A DNA stretch of 64,000 bases from Tunturibacter gelidoferens. Its GTDB lineage: Bacteria; Acidobacteriota; Terriglobia; Terriglobales; Acidobacteriaceae. Under the pieces are notes generated by a model. That model had not been told where the DNA came from and did not search any database. It saw only the letters and a list, made by a program, of their open reading frames with translations. Position numbers and translations under genes: made by a program. Below, piece by piece: positions 46,953 to 55,535 of this stretch. Location: positions 1,984,001 through 2,048,000 of the forward strand of contig NZ_CP132938.1 in the NCBI RefSeq assembly GCF_040358255.1, in the 5' to 3' direction. Numbering within the stretch: position 1 is the first letter of the stretch; every line of letters begins with the position of its first letter.

Positions 46953-48398
46953 TCAGGCGAGAGCTTCAGCTGGGTCGGCAAGATACGCGCCTGGGGAGGG
47001 AGTGTTTGCGCAGAGATAGTCGCAGACGAGGAGGGTGAGGTCGTCGTTCTGGGACTTGGATGACCAGAGCTCGATGGAGGAGAGGATGCTGGCGGCTGCT
47101 TCTTCAGCGCTTAGGTTCGCGGCTTCCTTGAGGAGAGTGTGGAGGCGGCTTGATCCGAACTCTTCTCCCTGGGCGTTGGTGGCTTCGAGGATGCCGTCGG
47201 TATAGAGGAGCAGGCGGTCGCGGGGCTCGAGGGGGTACTCGGCGGTGGTGTAGGTGGCGAAGGAAAAGGCTGCGAGCATGAGGCCGTTTTCGGTGAGTTC
47301 GATTACGTCTCCGTCGCGCAGAAGCAACATGGGGGGATGGGCTGCGGCGGAGTATCGGAGGGTGGAGGATTCGGCGTCGAGATAGACGTAGGCGGCGGTG
47401 ACGAACTGCTCCTGCGTGTTGCCGCAGAGGACGGAGTTCATTCCGGCGAGGAGGAGTGCGGGATCGGCTGCGTTGGCGCGCTGAGAGGTGGCGGCGAGCT
47501 TGACCATGGAGGCGATTAATGCGGCGGGAACGCCGTGCCCGGAGACGTCGGCGATGAGGAGGCCTGCCTGGGTTTGATCGGCGACGAGGAAGTCGTAGAA
47601 GTCTCCAGCGACGGCCGTCATGGGGACGTAGCGGGCGGCTACGTGGAAGTGGGGGGATTGAGGGTAGGCTGGCGGCAGAATCGAGGTTTGGATGCGGCGT
47701 GCGATCTCGAGTTCCTTTTGGAGGGCGTTGAACTGTTGATCGCGATGGAGGCCGCGCTTTGCGGCGACATAGCCGAGGGTTGCAAGGAAGAAGGTAAAGC
47801 CTAAGGGCTCTATGAACCAACGGTATCCGAGGGCGCCGCCGATGTTATCGAAGAGTGCGAAGATGACGAAGACGATGATGCCTCGGCGAGCGATGACGAA
47901 GTCTCTGTCTGTCTGTTTCTGGGTGAGCGATTGGATGATGAGTGCGAGCAGACTGGCGATGACGACCAGGTTGTTTGTCAGCTGAAAGGCGGGCCGTTGA
48001 CCGAACAACATCGTTGCGACGGCGAGACCCAGGAACACGGAGGTGAGAACGATGGCGATCTTGCGGCCTGAGCGGCCCAGAAAGCCTGCCGCCTCAAAGT
48101 AGAAGAAGGCGGGAATTGGCACCAGGTAATTCCCTATGGCGCGAAGGTCATCGAAGAAGTGCGAGGGTGGGATGATGAGGGTGAGAAGCCCCAAGTGGAG
48201 CCAAAGCCTTTGACCGTAGAAGATGGCGAAGAGAGCGAGCCAGAAGAGCATGGCGTCGAACTTGCGACCGAGGAAGGCGAATGCTATCGAGACGAGCCCG
48301 ACGGCAGTGAATGCGGCTCCCAGGAAGAGGTAGAGCTCGTCGTGATGAAAGGTCCGCAGGACCTGACTGGCCGTCAGCTGAGGGTCGCCTACGTACAT
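46953..48398 (-). CDS. Membrane-bound SpoIIE/RsbU-type PP2C phosphatase
   Basis: 481 residues. The N-terminal ~230 residues hold about seven hydrophobic segments (LYLFLGAAFTAVGLVSIAFA and following) forming a 7TM sensor-like module. A coiled linker, LQKELEIARRIQTSILPP, precedes the PP2C phosphatase domain, with metal-binding residues in VAGDFYDF and LLIADVSGHGVPAALIAS, and the late block LLLYTDGILEATNAQGEEFG and NDDLTLLV. Such proteins dephosphorylate anti-anti-sigma factors in general stress signalling. No STAS or anti-sigma gene is adjacent. Confidence 0.9.
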   Translation of the reverse strand: MYVGDPQLTASQVLRTFHHDELYLFLGAAFTAVGLVSIAFAFLGRKFDAMLFWLALFAIFYGQRLWLHLGLLTLIIPPSHFFDDLRAIGNYLVPIPAFFYFEAAGFLGRSGRKIAIVLTSVFLGLAVATMLFGQRPAFQLTNNLVVIASLLALIIQSLTQKQTDRDFVIARRGIIVFVIFALFDNIGGALGYRWFIEPLGFTFFLATLGYVAAKRGLHRDQQFNALQKELEIARRIQTSILPPAYPQSPHFHVAARYVPMTAVAGDFYDFLVADQTQAGLLIADVSGHGVPAALIASMVKLAATSQRANAADPALLLAGMNSVLCGNTQEQFVTAAYVYLDAESSTLRYSAAAHPPMLLLRDGDVIELTENGLMLAAFSFATYTTAEYPLEPRDRLLLYTDGILEATNAQGEEFGSSRLHTLLKEAANLSAEEAAASILSSIELWSSKSQNDDLTLLVCDYLCANTPSPGAYLADPAEALA

Positions 48399-48646
48399 AC
48401 GAGCGAATGATACACGGAGGGGTGGGACCGACCGATAATGTGGTGGTTTAAATGCTGTGGAAGGACCAAAAAAGCTCTATGCAACTTTGCGGGATGAGGG
48501 CGCGTGGATCTGCATGGCGAGATTTTTGGGGTGAGGGAGGACGAAACAGCAGATCCCCTTCGGGGATGACAACCAGAAAGACAAGGCGGTGATGGCGCAT
48601 CAACTTCGGGGATGGGAGGCTGTGTTGCTTGCCTGTTGAGCGGTTG
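48399..48646. other. Intergenic region with a short repeat motif
   Basis: Contains the hairpin word ATCCCCTTCGGGGATGACAA near 48554 and a related TTCGGGGATGG near 48605. These resemble dispersed repeats of acidobacterial genomes, including the GATGACA words of the element inside glmS. No gene. Confidence 0.45.
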
Positions 48647-48904
48647 TTAGGGGGTGGTGATGTGGGCGGGGGCGGTGGTGAGTTTGGCGACGCCCTCGAC
48701 CATGTCGCCTACGGTGCGGAGGGTGCTGAGGGCTTCGTCGGGAATCTCGATGTTGAAGGCCTCTTCGACCTCGAAGGAGATGTTGATCTTGTCGAGGGAG
48801 TCGATGTTGAGCTCGTCGAAGGTGTTGGCGAGAGAGATGGAGTCCGCGGGGATGCTTTTAGATTTAGCGATGATGTCAATGCAGCGTGTGGCGATATCGT
48901 TCAT
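48647..48904 (-). CDS. Acyl carrier protein
   Basis: 85 residues with GGAG ahead of the ATG. It is an acidic four-helix protein with the phosphopantetheine serine in LNIDSLDKINISFEVEEAFN and the helix III/IV region IEIPDEALSTLRTVGDMVEG. This is not the usual housekeeping sequence (DSLDTVEL), so it more likely serves a dedicated pathway. It is on the same strand as the KAS, the flavoprotein remnant and the type III PKS, 96 bp downstream of the remnant. Confidence 0.9.
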   Translation of the reverse strand: MNDIATRCIDIIAKSKSIPADSISLANTFDELNIDSLDKINISFEVEEAFNIEIPDEALSTLRTVGDMVEGVAKLTTAPAHITTP

Positions 48905-49000
48905 GGAACTCCGGCGTCCTCGGGGATAGCCTCAACTTACAGGGAGGCGAGTGCCGCTGTAAAGTTCGTTGAGGCCGCCGTCCTGATCTAGTTTAGCTTG

Positions 49001-49219
49001 TCAGCATGTGTAATCCGGTAGCAAGTAGTTCGTCAATACCCGGGAAGATGCAGGGCGGTGGTCGATGTGTACCTCGAGGAGACGCTGGAAGAGGATCGAG
49101 GGAAGGCTGCATGGCGTCGTGATTTTCGACGTGGAGACCTTGATTGCGGCGGCGAGGCCGGCGGGACCTGCGCCAACGATGAAAACCTCCGCGGCAGGCT
49201 TGCTGCTGCGGAGGTTCAT
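49001..49219 (-). pseudogene. FAD-dependent oxidoreductase, N-terminal remnant
   Basis: Begins with a clear dinucleotide-binding motif, AAEVFIVGAGPAGLAAAI, 46 bp after the type III PKS stop. Immediately afterwards the frame loses character, while another frame continues QGLHVENHDA before it too decays. Full relatives, geranylgeranyl-reductase-like monooxygenases, have about 380-420 residues, so nearly all is gone. It probably once acted on the PKS product. Confidence 0.7.
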
Positions 49220-49264
49220 CGGGTGCTGCTTTTGTCTTGGGTCACAGAGCTGCAGAGGAGGCGG

Positions 49265-50341
49265 TTACCACTGGAGGAGAACAAGCTCCGAACAGAAGGC
49301 TGGGCCCATGGCAGCGAGGATGCTGTAGGTGCCGGGTTTGCCGGGGGCGTTGACGAGAACGTCTTCGAGGACGGCGAGGACCGACGCTGCGGAGAGATTG
49401 CCGACCTCACGCAGGCTGCGCCATGAAGGTTCGAGGGCGTTGTCGGGGAGGTTGAGGGTGGTTTCCATGGCTTCGAGAACTTTGGGGCCGCCGGAGTGGA
49501 AGATGTAGCTCGAAATGTCATCGAGGGTTAGACCGTTGTCGGTCAAAAACGATTCAACGTTCCCGCGAAGATGCTCGTTGACGACCTTGGGGACGTCGGG
49601 GGAGAGAACGATCTTGAAGCCCATGTCGCCGATGTCCCAGCCCATGATGTGCTCGGTGTGGCGATAGAAGGTAGAGCGCGTGTCGAGGATTTTGGGGCCT
49701 GAGATGCAGGTGACGCAGGTGCGCTTGGCGAGCGCGGTCTCGGAGCCTGCGATGATGACGGCGGCGGCGCCGTCGCCGAAGAGACCGCAGGAGATGAGGT
49801 TGGCGATGGACTGGTCGTTGTCCTGCCAGGTGAGGGAGCAGAGTTCGACGGAGAGGAGCAGAGCGTATTGATTGGGGAAGGCGCGAACGTAGTCGGAGGC
49901 GCGGGAGATGCCTGCGGCACCGGCGACGCAGCCAAGGCCGAAGATAGGCGTGCGCTTGATGCTGGTGGGGAAGGGCATGCGGTTGATGAGGCGCGCGTCG
50001 ATGGTGGGACTCGCGATGCCGGTGACGGAGGCGAAGAAGATAGCGGAGATGTCGACTGGGGTGAGGCCTACGCGGGAGAGGGCGGTGTCGATGGCTTTCT
50101 CGCCGAGTTCGACGGCGGCGACGATCCAGGCGTCGTTGGTGGGGCCGAAGCCGGAGAGGTTCTCATAGACATCCAAAGGGAATACGAGATTGCGGAAGTC
50201 GACACCGCAGTTGACGAAGAGCCGGTTGATGAGCCTGGGCTCTTCCATGCGATCCTGCCAGCGCGCCGTGAGTGCTTCTGAGATTTGTGCCTGGGAGTAG
50301 CGATGAGGTGGATAGGCTGTGCCGACAGATGCAATGCGCAT
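49265..50341 (-). CDS. Type III polyketide synthase (chalcone-synthase-like)
   Basis: 358 residues. The thiolase fold has the Cys-His-Asn triad of type III PKS: Cys in FGLGCVAGAAGISRASDY, His in SYIFHSGGPKVLEAME and Asn in EVGNLSAASVLAVLED; the closing GPAFCSELVLLQW is also typical. It makes pyrones, resorcinols or similar aromatics from a starter acyl-CoA or acyl-ACP and malonyl-CoA in the cytoplasm. On the same strand and downstream lie a broken FAD oxidoreductase, an ACP and, further off, a KAS, suggesting a damaged biosynthetic operon. The start ATG at 50341 has only a weak ribosome-binding site. Confidence 0.9.
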   Translation of the reverse strand: MRIASVGTAYPPHRYSQAQISEALTARWQDRMEEPRLINRLFVNCGVDFRNLVFPLDVYENLSGFGPTNDAWIVAAVELGEKAIDTALSRVGLTPVDISAIFFASVTGIASPTIDARLINRMPFPTSIKRTPIFGLGCVAGAAGISRASDYVRAFPNQYALLLSVELCSLTWQDNDQSIANLISCGLFGDGAAAVIIAGSETALAKRTCVTCISGPKILDTRSTFYRHTEHIMGWDIGDMGFKIVLSPDVPKVVNEHLRGNVESFLTDNGLTLDDISSYIFHSGGPKVLEAMETTLNLPDNALEPSWRSLREVGNLSAASVLAVLEDVLVNAPGKPGTYSILAAMGPAFCSELVLLQW

Positions 50342-50505
50342 GCTTATGAGAACCCTTTGTGGTGACGTAAATTGACTGCGTTTGGTTGACGTTGCGTAGT
50401 AGTCGAGAGTTGCACGCCTGCAACCGTCTCTCTGGAGGCGTGGGATGTAGCGATCGTTTAAAGGTACACGTTGAGAGAGATTCAGTGTTGAATTTCGGCA
50501 GGGGG

Positions 50506-51387
50506 CTAATGAAGGCGGGCGATCTGACGCTGGTAGAGGTCGTTCTTGGGAAACTCTTGGGAGAGGCCGATCAGGATCTGTTTGCCTGACTGGGTGCGGC
50601 CGTCGCGAAGCTCTCCGACGGCGAGCATGAGGCGGGCGAAGGGGGCGAGATAGTGACCCTGTTCTGCGGTGAGTTTGAGGAGGCGGACACCTTCGGCCTT
50701 GTTAGTGCCGGCGCCAGCCATGCCAAGGAACCAGCGGATGGGCGCGGCCTTGAGGCTTAGCATGTAATTTTCAATGCCCACGGCGAGGTTGGCGTCGTAA
50801 AGAGTTGGATTGACGGCGAGCGCCTGTTTGGCGTATTTGCTGGCGAGCTCGCTGTATTTGAAGGCTCCGTACTCGTGGCGGTCGATCAGGGAAGCCCAGT
50901 CGGCCTGCATGCCGGAGGTGACGGCTTTGCAGTAGAGGGCGTTGGAGTCATTGGGGTTGTGCTGGAGAGCGATGTCGGCGAGGCGGTTGGACTGGTCGAT
51001 GCGATTGTTGAAGCCCTGTTTGAGCGCGGGATCAACGGGAGGACGGGTACGGGACTGGAAGCGATTGTCATCGGCGAAGAGCTCGATGTCGAGGACGCCG
51101 AGGAGGTTGAACTCATTGAAGATATAAGCGGCCGCGTCAGACGCTGAGCCAAGGCAGTCGTCTGGGTGGGCGGCCATCCATTGACCGAAGTGGGCGTGGG
51201 CGGCGTCGAAGTCCAGATTGTAGAGGGCGTAGTAGCCGTCATTGAGGGGCGTGCCGGTAAGCGGCGCGCTGAAGGCGAGGACGGGAGCTGCGAGGAGAAG
51301 CAGCAAGAGAGCTCCGGAGAGCGCGATGCGCCGGGTGATTCTGGCCGAGGATGGGGCGGTCCGGGCTGCCGGAGACATAACATGCAT
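50506..51387 (-). CDS. Exported TPR-like hypothetical protein
   Basis: 293 residues. A basic N-terminus, then a signal sequence (IALSGALLLLLLAAPVLAFS), then helical repeats of tetratricopeptide character: YYALYNLDFDAAHAHFGQWM, LADIALQHNPNDSNALYCKA, YAKQALAVNPTLYDANLAVG, ending LSQEFPKNDLYQRQIARLH. It acts in the periplasm or is anchored outside. Function unknown. It is the next gene upstream of the type III PKS on the same strand (164 bp apart), so cotranscription is possible. Confidence 0.8.
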   Translation of the reverse strand: MHVMSPAARTAPSSARITRRIALSGALLLLLLAAPVLAFSAPLTGTPLNDGYYALYNLDFDAAHAHFGQWMAAHPDDCLGSASDAAAYIFNEFNLLGVLDIELFADDNRFQSRTRPPVDPALKQGFNNRIDQSNRLADIALQHNPNDSNALYCKAVTSGMQADWASLIDRHEYGAFKYSELASKYAKQALAVNPTLYDANLAVGIENYMLSLKAAPIRWFLGMAGAGTNKAEGVRLLKLTAEQGHYLAPFARLMLAVGELRDGRTQSGKQILIGLSQEFPKNDLYQRQIARLH

Positions 51388-51867
51388 TATCTTCTTTTAC
51401 CTCATTGGCTTGAAAACGCGGGTTCGGATTTAGAGCTTTGCGAAAGGAATTTTCGCTCAAGTAATAGTGTCCGCGGCGGTTCTTTTTACTGAGATGCGAA
51501 TTGGGAGGGGCAGTTGGCGGACGCGATCGCCGGGATCTATTTCGCTATTTCGGCAAGTTCGGTGGGAGAACTCTTGGGATGTTTAGCGTGGATGCGCAAG
51601 ATTTGGCAGGAAAGTGGCAAAGATTGTCACATTCGCGGCAGAACTATGCAAAATCTTGCCGTCTGTTTTCACTCTTGAGCTCTAAATAATTGATTCAAAA
51701 TGGTTTTCGTTTGGGTACCAAGCTGCATAAAGGGTTGCGTGATCGCCTTTCAGAGCCGCCGCTAAATCGGCTGGCCTATTGAGGGCAGTGACAGGCGCGC
51801 ATGTACGAGACCGTGGCAAACCATGGTTCAGGATGAACCGCTTAAGCGGAATTCAGGAGGCCCTTTC
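51388..51867 (+). promoter_or_regulatory. Leader of the PEP-CTERM gene with successive hairpins
   Basis: 480 bp without a supported gene. Close to the gene are AGCCG/CGGCT (51754-51772), ACCGTGG-CAAA-CCATGGT (51810-51827), GGTTCA-GGA-TGAACC (51825-51839) and CCGCTTAAGCGG (51838-51849), the last three overlapping end to end just before AGGAGG. The overlap would make neighbouring stems mutually exclusive, as in an attenuator or riboswitch-like leader. It is not a match to any motif I can name. Confidence 0.4.
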
Positions 51868-52584
51868 ATGCAATTATTTTCGAAACTCTCTGCCTTGGGA
51901 GTGGTGTTCGTGGTTGCAACTACGTTCGCCTCTGCCGATACTCTCTCTTTGGGAAGCTACGGTCAGGATGCCGGTAGTGGGGGCAACAATAACTCGGCTT
52001 TAGCGGTGATCGCGCCGCCGAGCTATGCGTATAACGATGGACTACCTGACTTCACAGCACCGGTAGATCCGTTGATTGGTACACAATATCTTCAGATTAC
52101 CAATAGCTCGGTGTGGAGTCTGCCGATCGGTGATTCGAGCTGGGTGTCGTACGCGCAGACCAGTCCGGAGTCGAGTCCTTTCGTCAACACACCGAATGGC
52201 AATTATTTCTTCACCAGCACGTTTGATATCGAGACCAAAGATCCATCCGATTACAGTGGTGCGATCTCCGTCCTGGCAGACGACACTGCGATTGTGTTTT
52301 TGAACGGGCAGATATTGAACGTCCCGACGGGGTCATCTTATCCGCATTGCTCAAACGGAACGCCGACCTGCACAGGCTCTGGCACGTTGATCTACCTTCC
52401 TTCGAGTGATTTTGTGAGTGGGGTCAATACGCTGACGTTCCAGGTCGTTCAGGCTGGAGGAGCGGACTTTGGAGTCGACTTCGACGGGACAGTCTCGTCT
52501 GTTCCTGAGCCCAGCTCGCTTTTGCTTCTTGGGACGGGCTTGATTGGCTCTGCAGCTGCGCTGATGCGGCGGATGCGCGCGTAA
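51868..52584 (+). CDS. PEP-CTERM sorting domain protein
   Basis: 238 residues from the ATG at 51868, with AGGAGG seven bases before. An upstream in-frame ATG (51823) lies within the hairpin leader and adds 15 unlikely residues. Signal peptide LSALGVVFVVATTFASAD, a beta-rich Ser/Thr/Asn-rich body (FVNTPNGNYFFTSTFDIETK, DTAIVFLNGQILN), then the sorting tail VPEPSSLLLLGTGLIGSAAALMRRMR. Exosortase-type processing at the membrane and attachment to exopolysaccharide are expected. No exosortase gene is in the window, but exopolysaccharide genes follow directly. Confidence 0.9.
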   Translation: MQLFSKLSALGVVFVVATTFASADTLSLGSYGQDAGSGGNNNSALAVIAPPSYAYNDGLPDFTAPVDPLIGTQYLQITNSSVWSLPIGDSSWVSYAQTSPESSPFVNTPNGNYFFTSTFDIETKDPSDYSGAISVLADDTAIVFLNGQILNVPTGSSYPHCSNGTPTCTGSGTLIYLPSSDFVSGVNTLTFQVVQAGGADFGVDFDGTVSSVPEPSSLLLLGTGLIGSAAALMRRMRA

Positions 52585-52652
52585 GTTTCGGACTGACGTC
52601 CCTGCGAGAGATATCGGTCTCGAGGGCAGTCGTGCCGATGTGTTGCTTCGAT

Positions 52653-52680
52653 GGCTGCCAGGTATTCTGGCAGCCTTTTT
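52653..52680 (+). terminator. Rho-independent terminator of the PEP-CTERM gene
   Basis: GGCTGCCAG and CTGGCAGCC form a 9-bp stem around GTATT, followed by five T residues. Confidence 0.9.
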
Positions 52681-52681
52681 C

Positions 52682-53653
52682 TCAGACTCTGATAGCCGTG
52701 ACTTCCTTCTTCTGCTTCTCTTCGAGGTACCAGGCCACGGTCTTCTTCAGGCCCTCGTGGAAGTGAGCTTTCGGCTGATAGCCGAGTTCCTGGGTGGCGC
52801 GGGTGATGTCGGCCAGGGAGTGCTGGATGTCGCCCGCCCTGGGGGGACCGTAGATTGGCTGGGCGGTGAAGCCGAGATGTTCGGCGATGGTGGCGTAGAC
52901 CTCGTTGAGCGTGTGGCTTCTGCCGGTGCCGATGTTGAAGACGCGGCCTGTGGCGACTTCGCTGGGCGCGAGGCATGCGAGGAGGTTGGCGCTGACGGCG
53001 TTGTCGACGTAGTTGAAGTCGCGGCTGGTGAGGCCGTCGCCGAGGATGGTGGGGGTGATGCCCTCCATCATCTTGAAGGTGAACTGGGCGATGACGCCGG
53101 AGTAGGGCGAGTCGGCTGCCTGGCGCGGGCCGAAGATGTTGAAGTAGCGCAGGCAGACGCCTTCGAGGCCGTAGGCTCGGTAAAAGGATTGGATGTAGTA
53201 CTCGCAGGTGAGCTTCTGGACGGCGTAGGGCGAGAGCGGCCGGGGGAGCATGTCTTCCTGCTTGGGCTGGGTGGGCTGGTCGCCATAGGCTGAAGATGAG
53301 GCCGCGTAGACGATGCGGCGAACCTTGGCGTCGCGCGCGGCGATGAGGAGGTTCAGGGTCCCGTTGATGTTGGACTCGTGCGAGGTGAGGGGATCTTTGA
53401 CGGAGCGTGGGACCGAGGCGAGGGCTCCCTGATGGAGGATGAAGTCAACGCCTTCGCAGGCGGATCTCATGCCGGCGGCGTCCTGGAGGTCCATCTCCTG
53501 GAAGTCGATGGAGTGGCGGATGTCGGCGAGGTTGTCGAGGTCTCCTGTGGAGAGATTGTCGATGCCGCGTACGTCGTGTCCCTGCTCGACGAGAGCGTGG
53601 GCCAGGGATGAGCCGATGAAGCCTGCGATTCCGGTGATGAGATAACGGGCCAT
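52682..53653 (-). CDS. NAD-dependent UDP-hexose(NAc) 4-epimerase
   Basis: 323 residues. Two ATGs are adjacent (53656 and 53653), and GGAGG spacing favours the second. Extended-SDR features: YLITGIAGFIGSSLAHALVE for NAD binding, ASSSAYGDQPTQPKQED with the catalytic Ser, SPYAVQKLTCEYY with the YxxxK pair, and RYFNIFGPRQ. The pattern resembles UDP-GlcNAc 4-epimerases of the WbpP/Gne group. It converts UDP-GlcNAc to UDP-GalNAc (or the glucose equivalents) in the cytoplasm. With the divergent dehydrogenase gene at 54.0 kb it suggests a pathway to a UDP-HexNAc uronic acid for surface glycan. Confidence 0.88.
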   Translation of the reverse strand: MARYLITGIAGFIGSSLAHALVEQGHDVRGIDNLSTGDLDNLADIRHSIDFQEMDLQDAAGMRSACEGVDFILHQGALASVPRSVKDPLTSHESNINGTLNLLIAARDAKVRRIVYAASSSAYGDQPTQPKQEDMLPRPLSPYAVQKLTCEYYIQSFYRAYGLEGVCLRYFNIFGPRQAADSPYSGVIAQFTFKMMEGITPTILGDGLTSRDFNYVDNAVSANLLACLAPSEVATGRVFNIGTGRSHTLNEVYATIAEHLGFTAQPIYGPPRAGDIQHSLADITRATQELGYQPKAHFHEGLKKTVAWYLEEKQKKEVTAIRV

Positions 53654-54016
53654 CATTCCTCCACCCAGACGTACCGTGCTGGGGTGTTCAAAAGATGTTT
53701 CGTGACGTTATGCCTCCCTTATTATCAGGGTTTGCAGGACGAAAGCTAGTGCCGAGGGCAGATGGACGACATGAATTAAATTTTGATGAGCGAGAAGATG
53801 CAAGTTAATGCGACTTTCGTGCGACCTGGACGACGGAAGAGGACTGAACGATTGGTGCGGTGATGAATTAGAAACTAAGGATAGTACTTTTTGAGTTTTC
53901 TGGTGAAATTGCCCGTATTGTTGCATGCAATTTGAGTGCGGAGTGTGAAGCCAGTTTGCGAAGGCGAATAATTTACGAGGAATTCGATTGTTTTGATCGA
54001 GTTTCAGGAGATGGAA
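53654..54016. other. Divergent intergenic region, epimerase / dehydrogenase
   Basis: About 360 bp, AT-richer than its surroundings, presumably carrying both promoters. No gene or recognisable RNA. Confidence 0.5.
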
Positions 54017-55414
54017 GTGCCGAAGGCGGATGCGATAATCGAGACTATGTCGACACAGAGCCAGGTTGTTTTACCAAAGATTGCACAAGTGCGCATGGCG
54101 CGTCTGGAGAACCGTACCGCGAAGATCGGAGTGATCGGGCTCGGGTATGTAGGGTTGCCGCTGTCCCTGCTTCTGTCAGAGGCGGGTTTCAAGGTGACGG
54201 GATTTGATATTGATACAAAAAAAGTTACAGATCTCGAGGCGGGCCGGTCTTACATCTTTCGGATTCCCGCAGAAGAGATTCAGAGCGCGCGGAAACAGGG
54301 TTTCAAGGCTACGGCGGACTTCGCTGGCCTCTCTGATCAGGACGCCATCATCATGTGCGTGCCGACGCCGCTGACCGAACATCGCGAGCCGGACCTGAGT
54401 TACGTGGAGAATACGGCGAAGGCGGCCGCTCCGTGGTTGCAGGAGGGGCAGCTGGTGGTGCTGGAGAGTACGACGTACCCGGGGACCACGGAGGATCTGA
54501 TGATTCCGATCCTCGAGGCGGAAAACCGCAACGGGCTGAAGGTGCAGAGCCAGGGAGCGGTGGCCGAGCATGGAGTGTTTTATGTCGCGTTCTCGCCTGA
54601 GCGCGAAGATCCGGGCAATACCACCGTGGCGCGGCACAATATTCCGAAGGTCGTGGGCGGCCATGAGGAGATTGCCACGGAGCTGGCGGCGGTGATGTAT
54701 GAGGGCATTTTTACGCGGTCGGTGAGGGTGTCGTCGACGCGCGCGGCCGAGATGACGAAGCTGCTGGAGAATATCTATCGCTGCGTGAACATTGCTCTTG
54801 TCAACGAGCTGAAGGTGCTGGCGCTGAAGATGGGTATGGATATCTGGGAGGTGATCGACGCTGCGGCGACGAAGCCGTTCGGATTTCATCCGTTCTATCC
54901 TGGGCCGGGGCTCGGTGGACACTGCATCCCGATCGATCCGTTTTATCTGAGCTGGAAGGCTAAGGAGTACGACTTCAACACGCGCTTCATTGAACTGGCC
55001 GGAGAGGTGAATGAAGCGATGCCTGCGCATGTGGTGCAGTATGTTGCGAAGGGGCTGAACCAGAATAAGAAGGCTCTGAACGGGTCACGCATTCTGATGC
55101 TGGGGATGGCTTATAAAAAGGACATCGACGATCTTCGGGAGTCACCGTCGTTGACCGTGATCGAGTTGCTGCGGGAGCAGGGCGCTGAGGTGCAGTACAA
55201 CGATCCTTACTTCCCGACGGTGGGCAGAGGGCGGCACTACAACCTGAATATGACCTGTACGCCACTCGATGATCTGGGGCAGTACGACTGCGTTCTGATC
55301 ATGACGGACCACACGGACTATGACTACAAGGATATTGTGAGCAAGTCGAAGCTGGTGGTGGACTCGCGGAACGCTACGAAGGGGATCAAGTCGGACAAGA
55401 TCGTTCGCTGCTAG
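54017..55414 (+). CDS. UDP-sugar 6-dehydrogenase (UDP-HexNAc type)
   Basis: About 465 residues from the GTG at 54017, which has AGGAG six bases upstream. An ATG at 54047 and a TTG at 53993 are alternatives. The Rossmann motif IGVIGLGYVGLPLSLLLSEA is followed by the bridging domain ENIYRCVNIALVNELKVLA and the catalytic Cys in GLGGHCIPIDPFYLSWKAKE. A C-terminal UDP-binding domain includes MLGMAYKKDIDDLRESPSL. The WbpA/WbpO/TviB pattern (PFYLSWKAKEYD) suggests UDP-N-acetylhexosamine substrates oxidised to uronic acids. It pairs with the divergent epimerase. Confidence 0.92.
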   Translation: MPKADAIIETMSTQSQVVLPKIAQVRMARLENRTAKIGVIGLGYVGLPLSLLLSEAGFKVTGFDIDTKKVTDLEAGRSYIFRIPAEEIQSARKQGFKATADFAGLSDQDAIIMCVPTPLTEHREPDLSYVENTAKAAAPWLQEGQLVVLESTTYPGTTEDLMIPILEAENRNGLKVQSQGAVAEHGVFYVAFSPEREDPGNTTVARHNIPKVVGGHEEIATELAAVMYEGIFTRSVRVSSTRAAEMTKLLENIYRCVNIALVNELKVLALKMGMDIWEVIDAAATKPFGFHPFYPGPGLGGHCIPIDPFYLSWKAKEYDFNTRFIELAGEVNEAMPAHVVQYVAKGLNQNKKALNGSRILMLGMAYKKDIDDLRESPSLTVIELLREQGAEVQYNDPYFPTVGRGRHYNLNMTCTPLDDLGQYDCVLIMTDHTDYDYKDIVSKSKLVVDSRNATKGIKSDKIVRC

Positions 55415-55535
55415 GTTGGGCTGACAAAGGCGAGTCCTGCCGGACGGGCCCACTACGCGTGGGGCGGTCACTTCGTGACTTGTATACCGGTCTTTGATTG
55501 GTGAAAACCAGCGTCGGTCCTCCCGTTGGTCGGAA

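Noticed and set aside
51700..51867. Cyclic-di-GMP (GEMM) riboswitch before the PEP-CTERM gene
   Set aside because: A GGCAAACC word is present, but the conserved partner segment (GGGACGCAAAGCC-like) is missing, so I report only unassigned hairpins.
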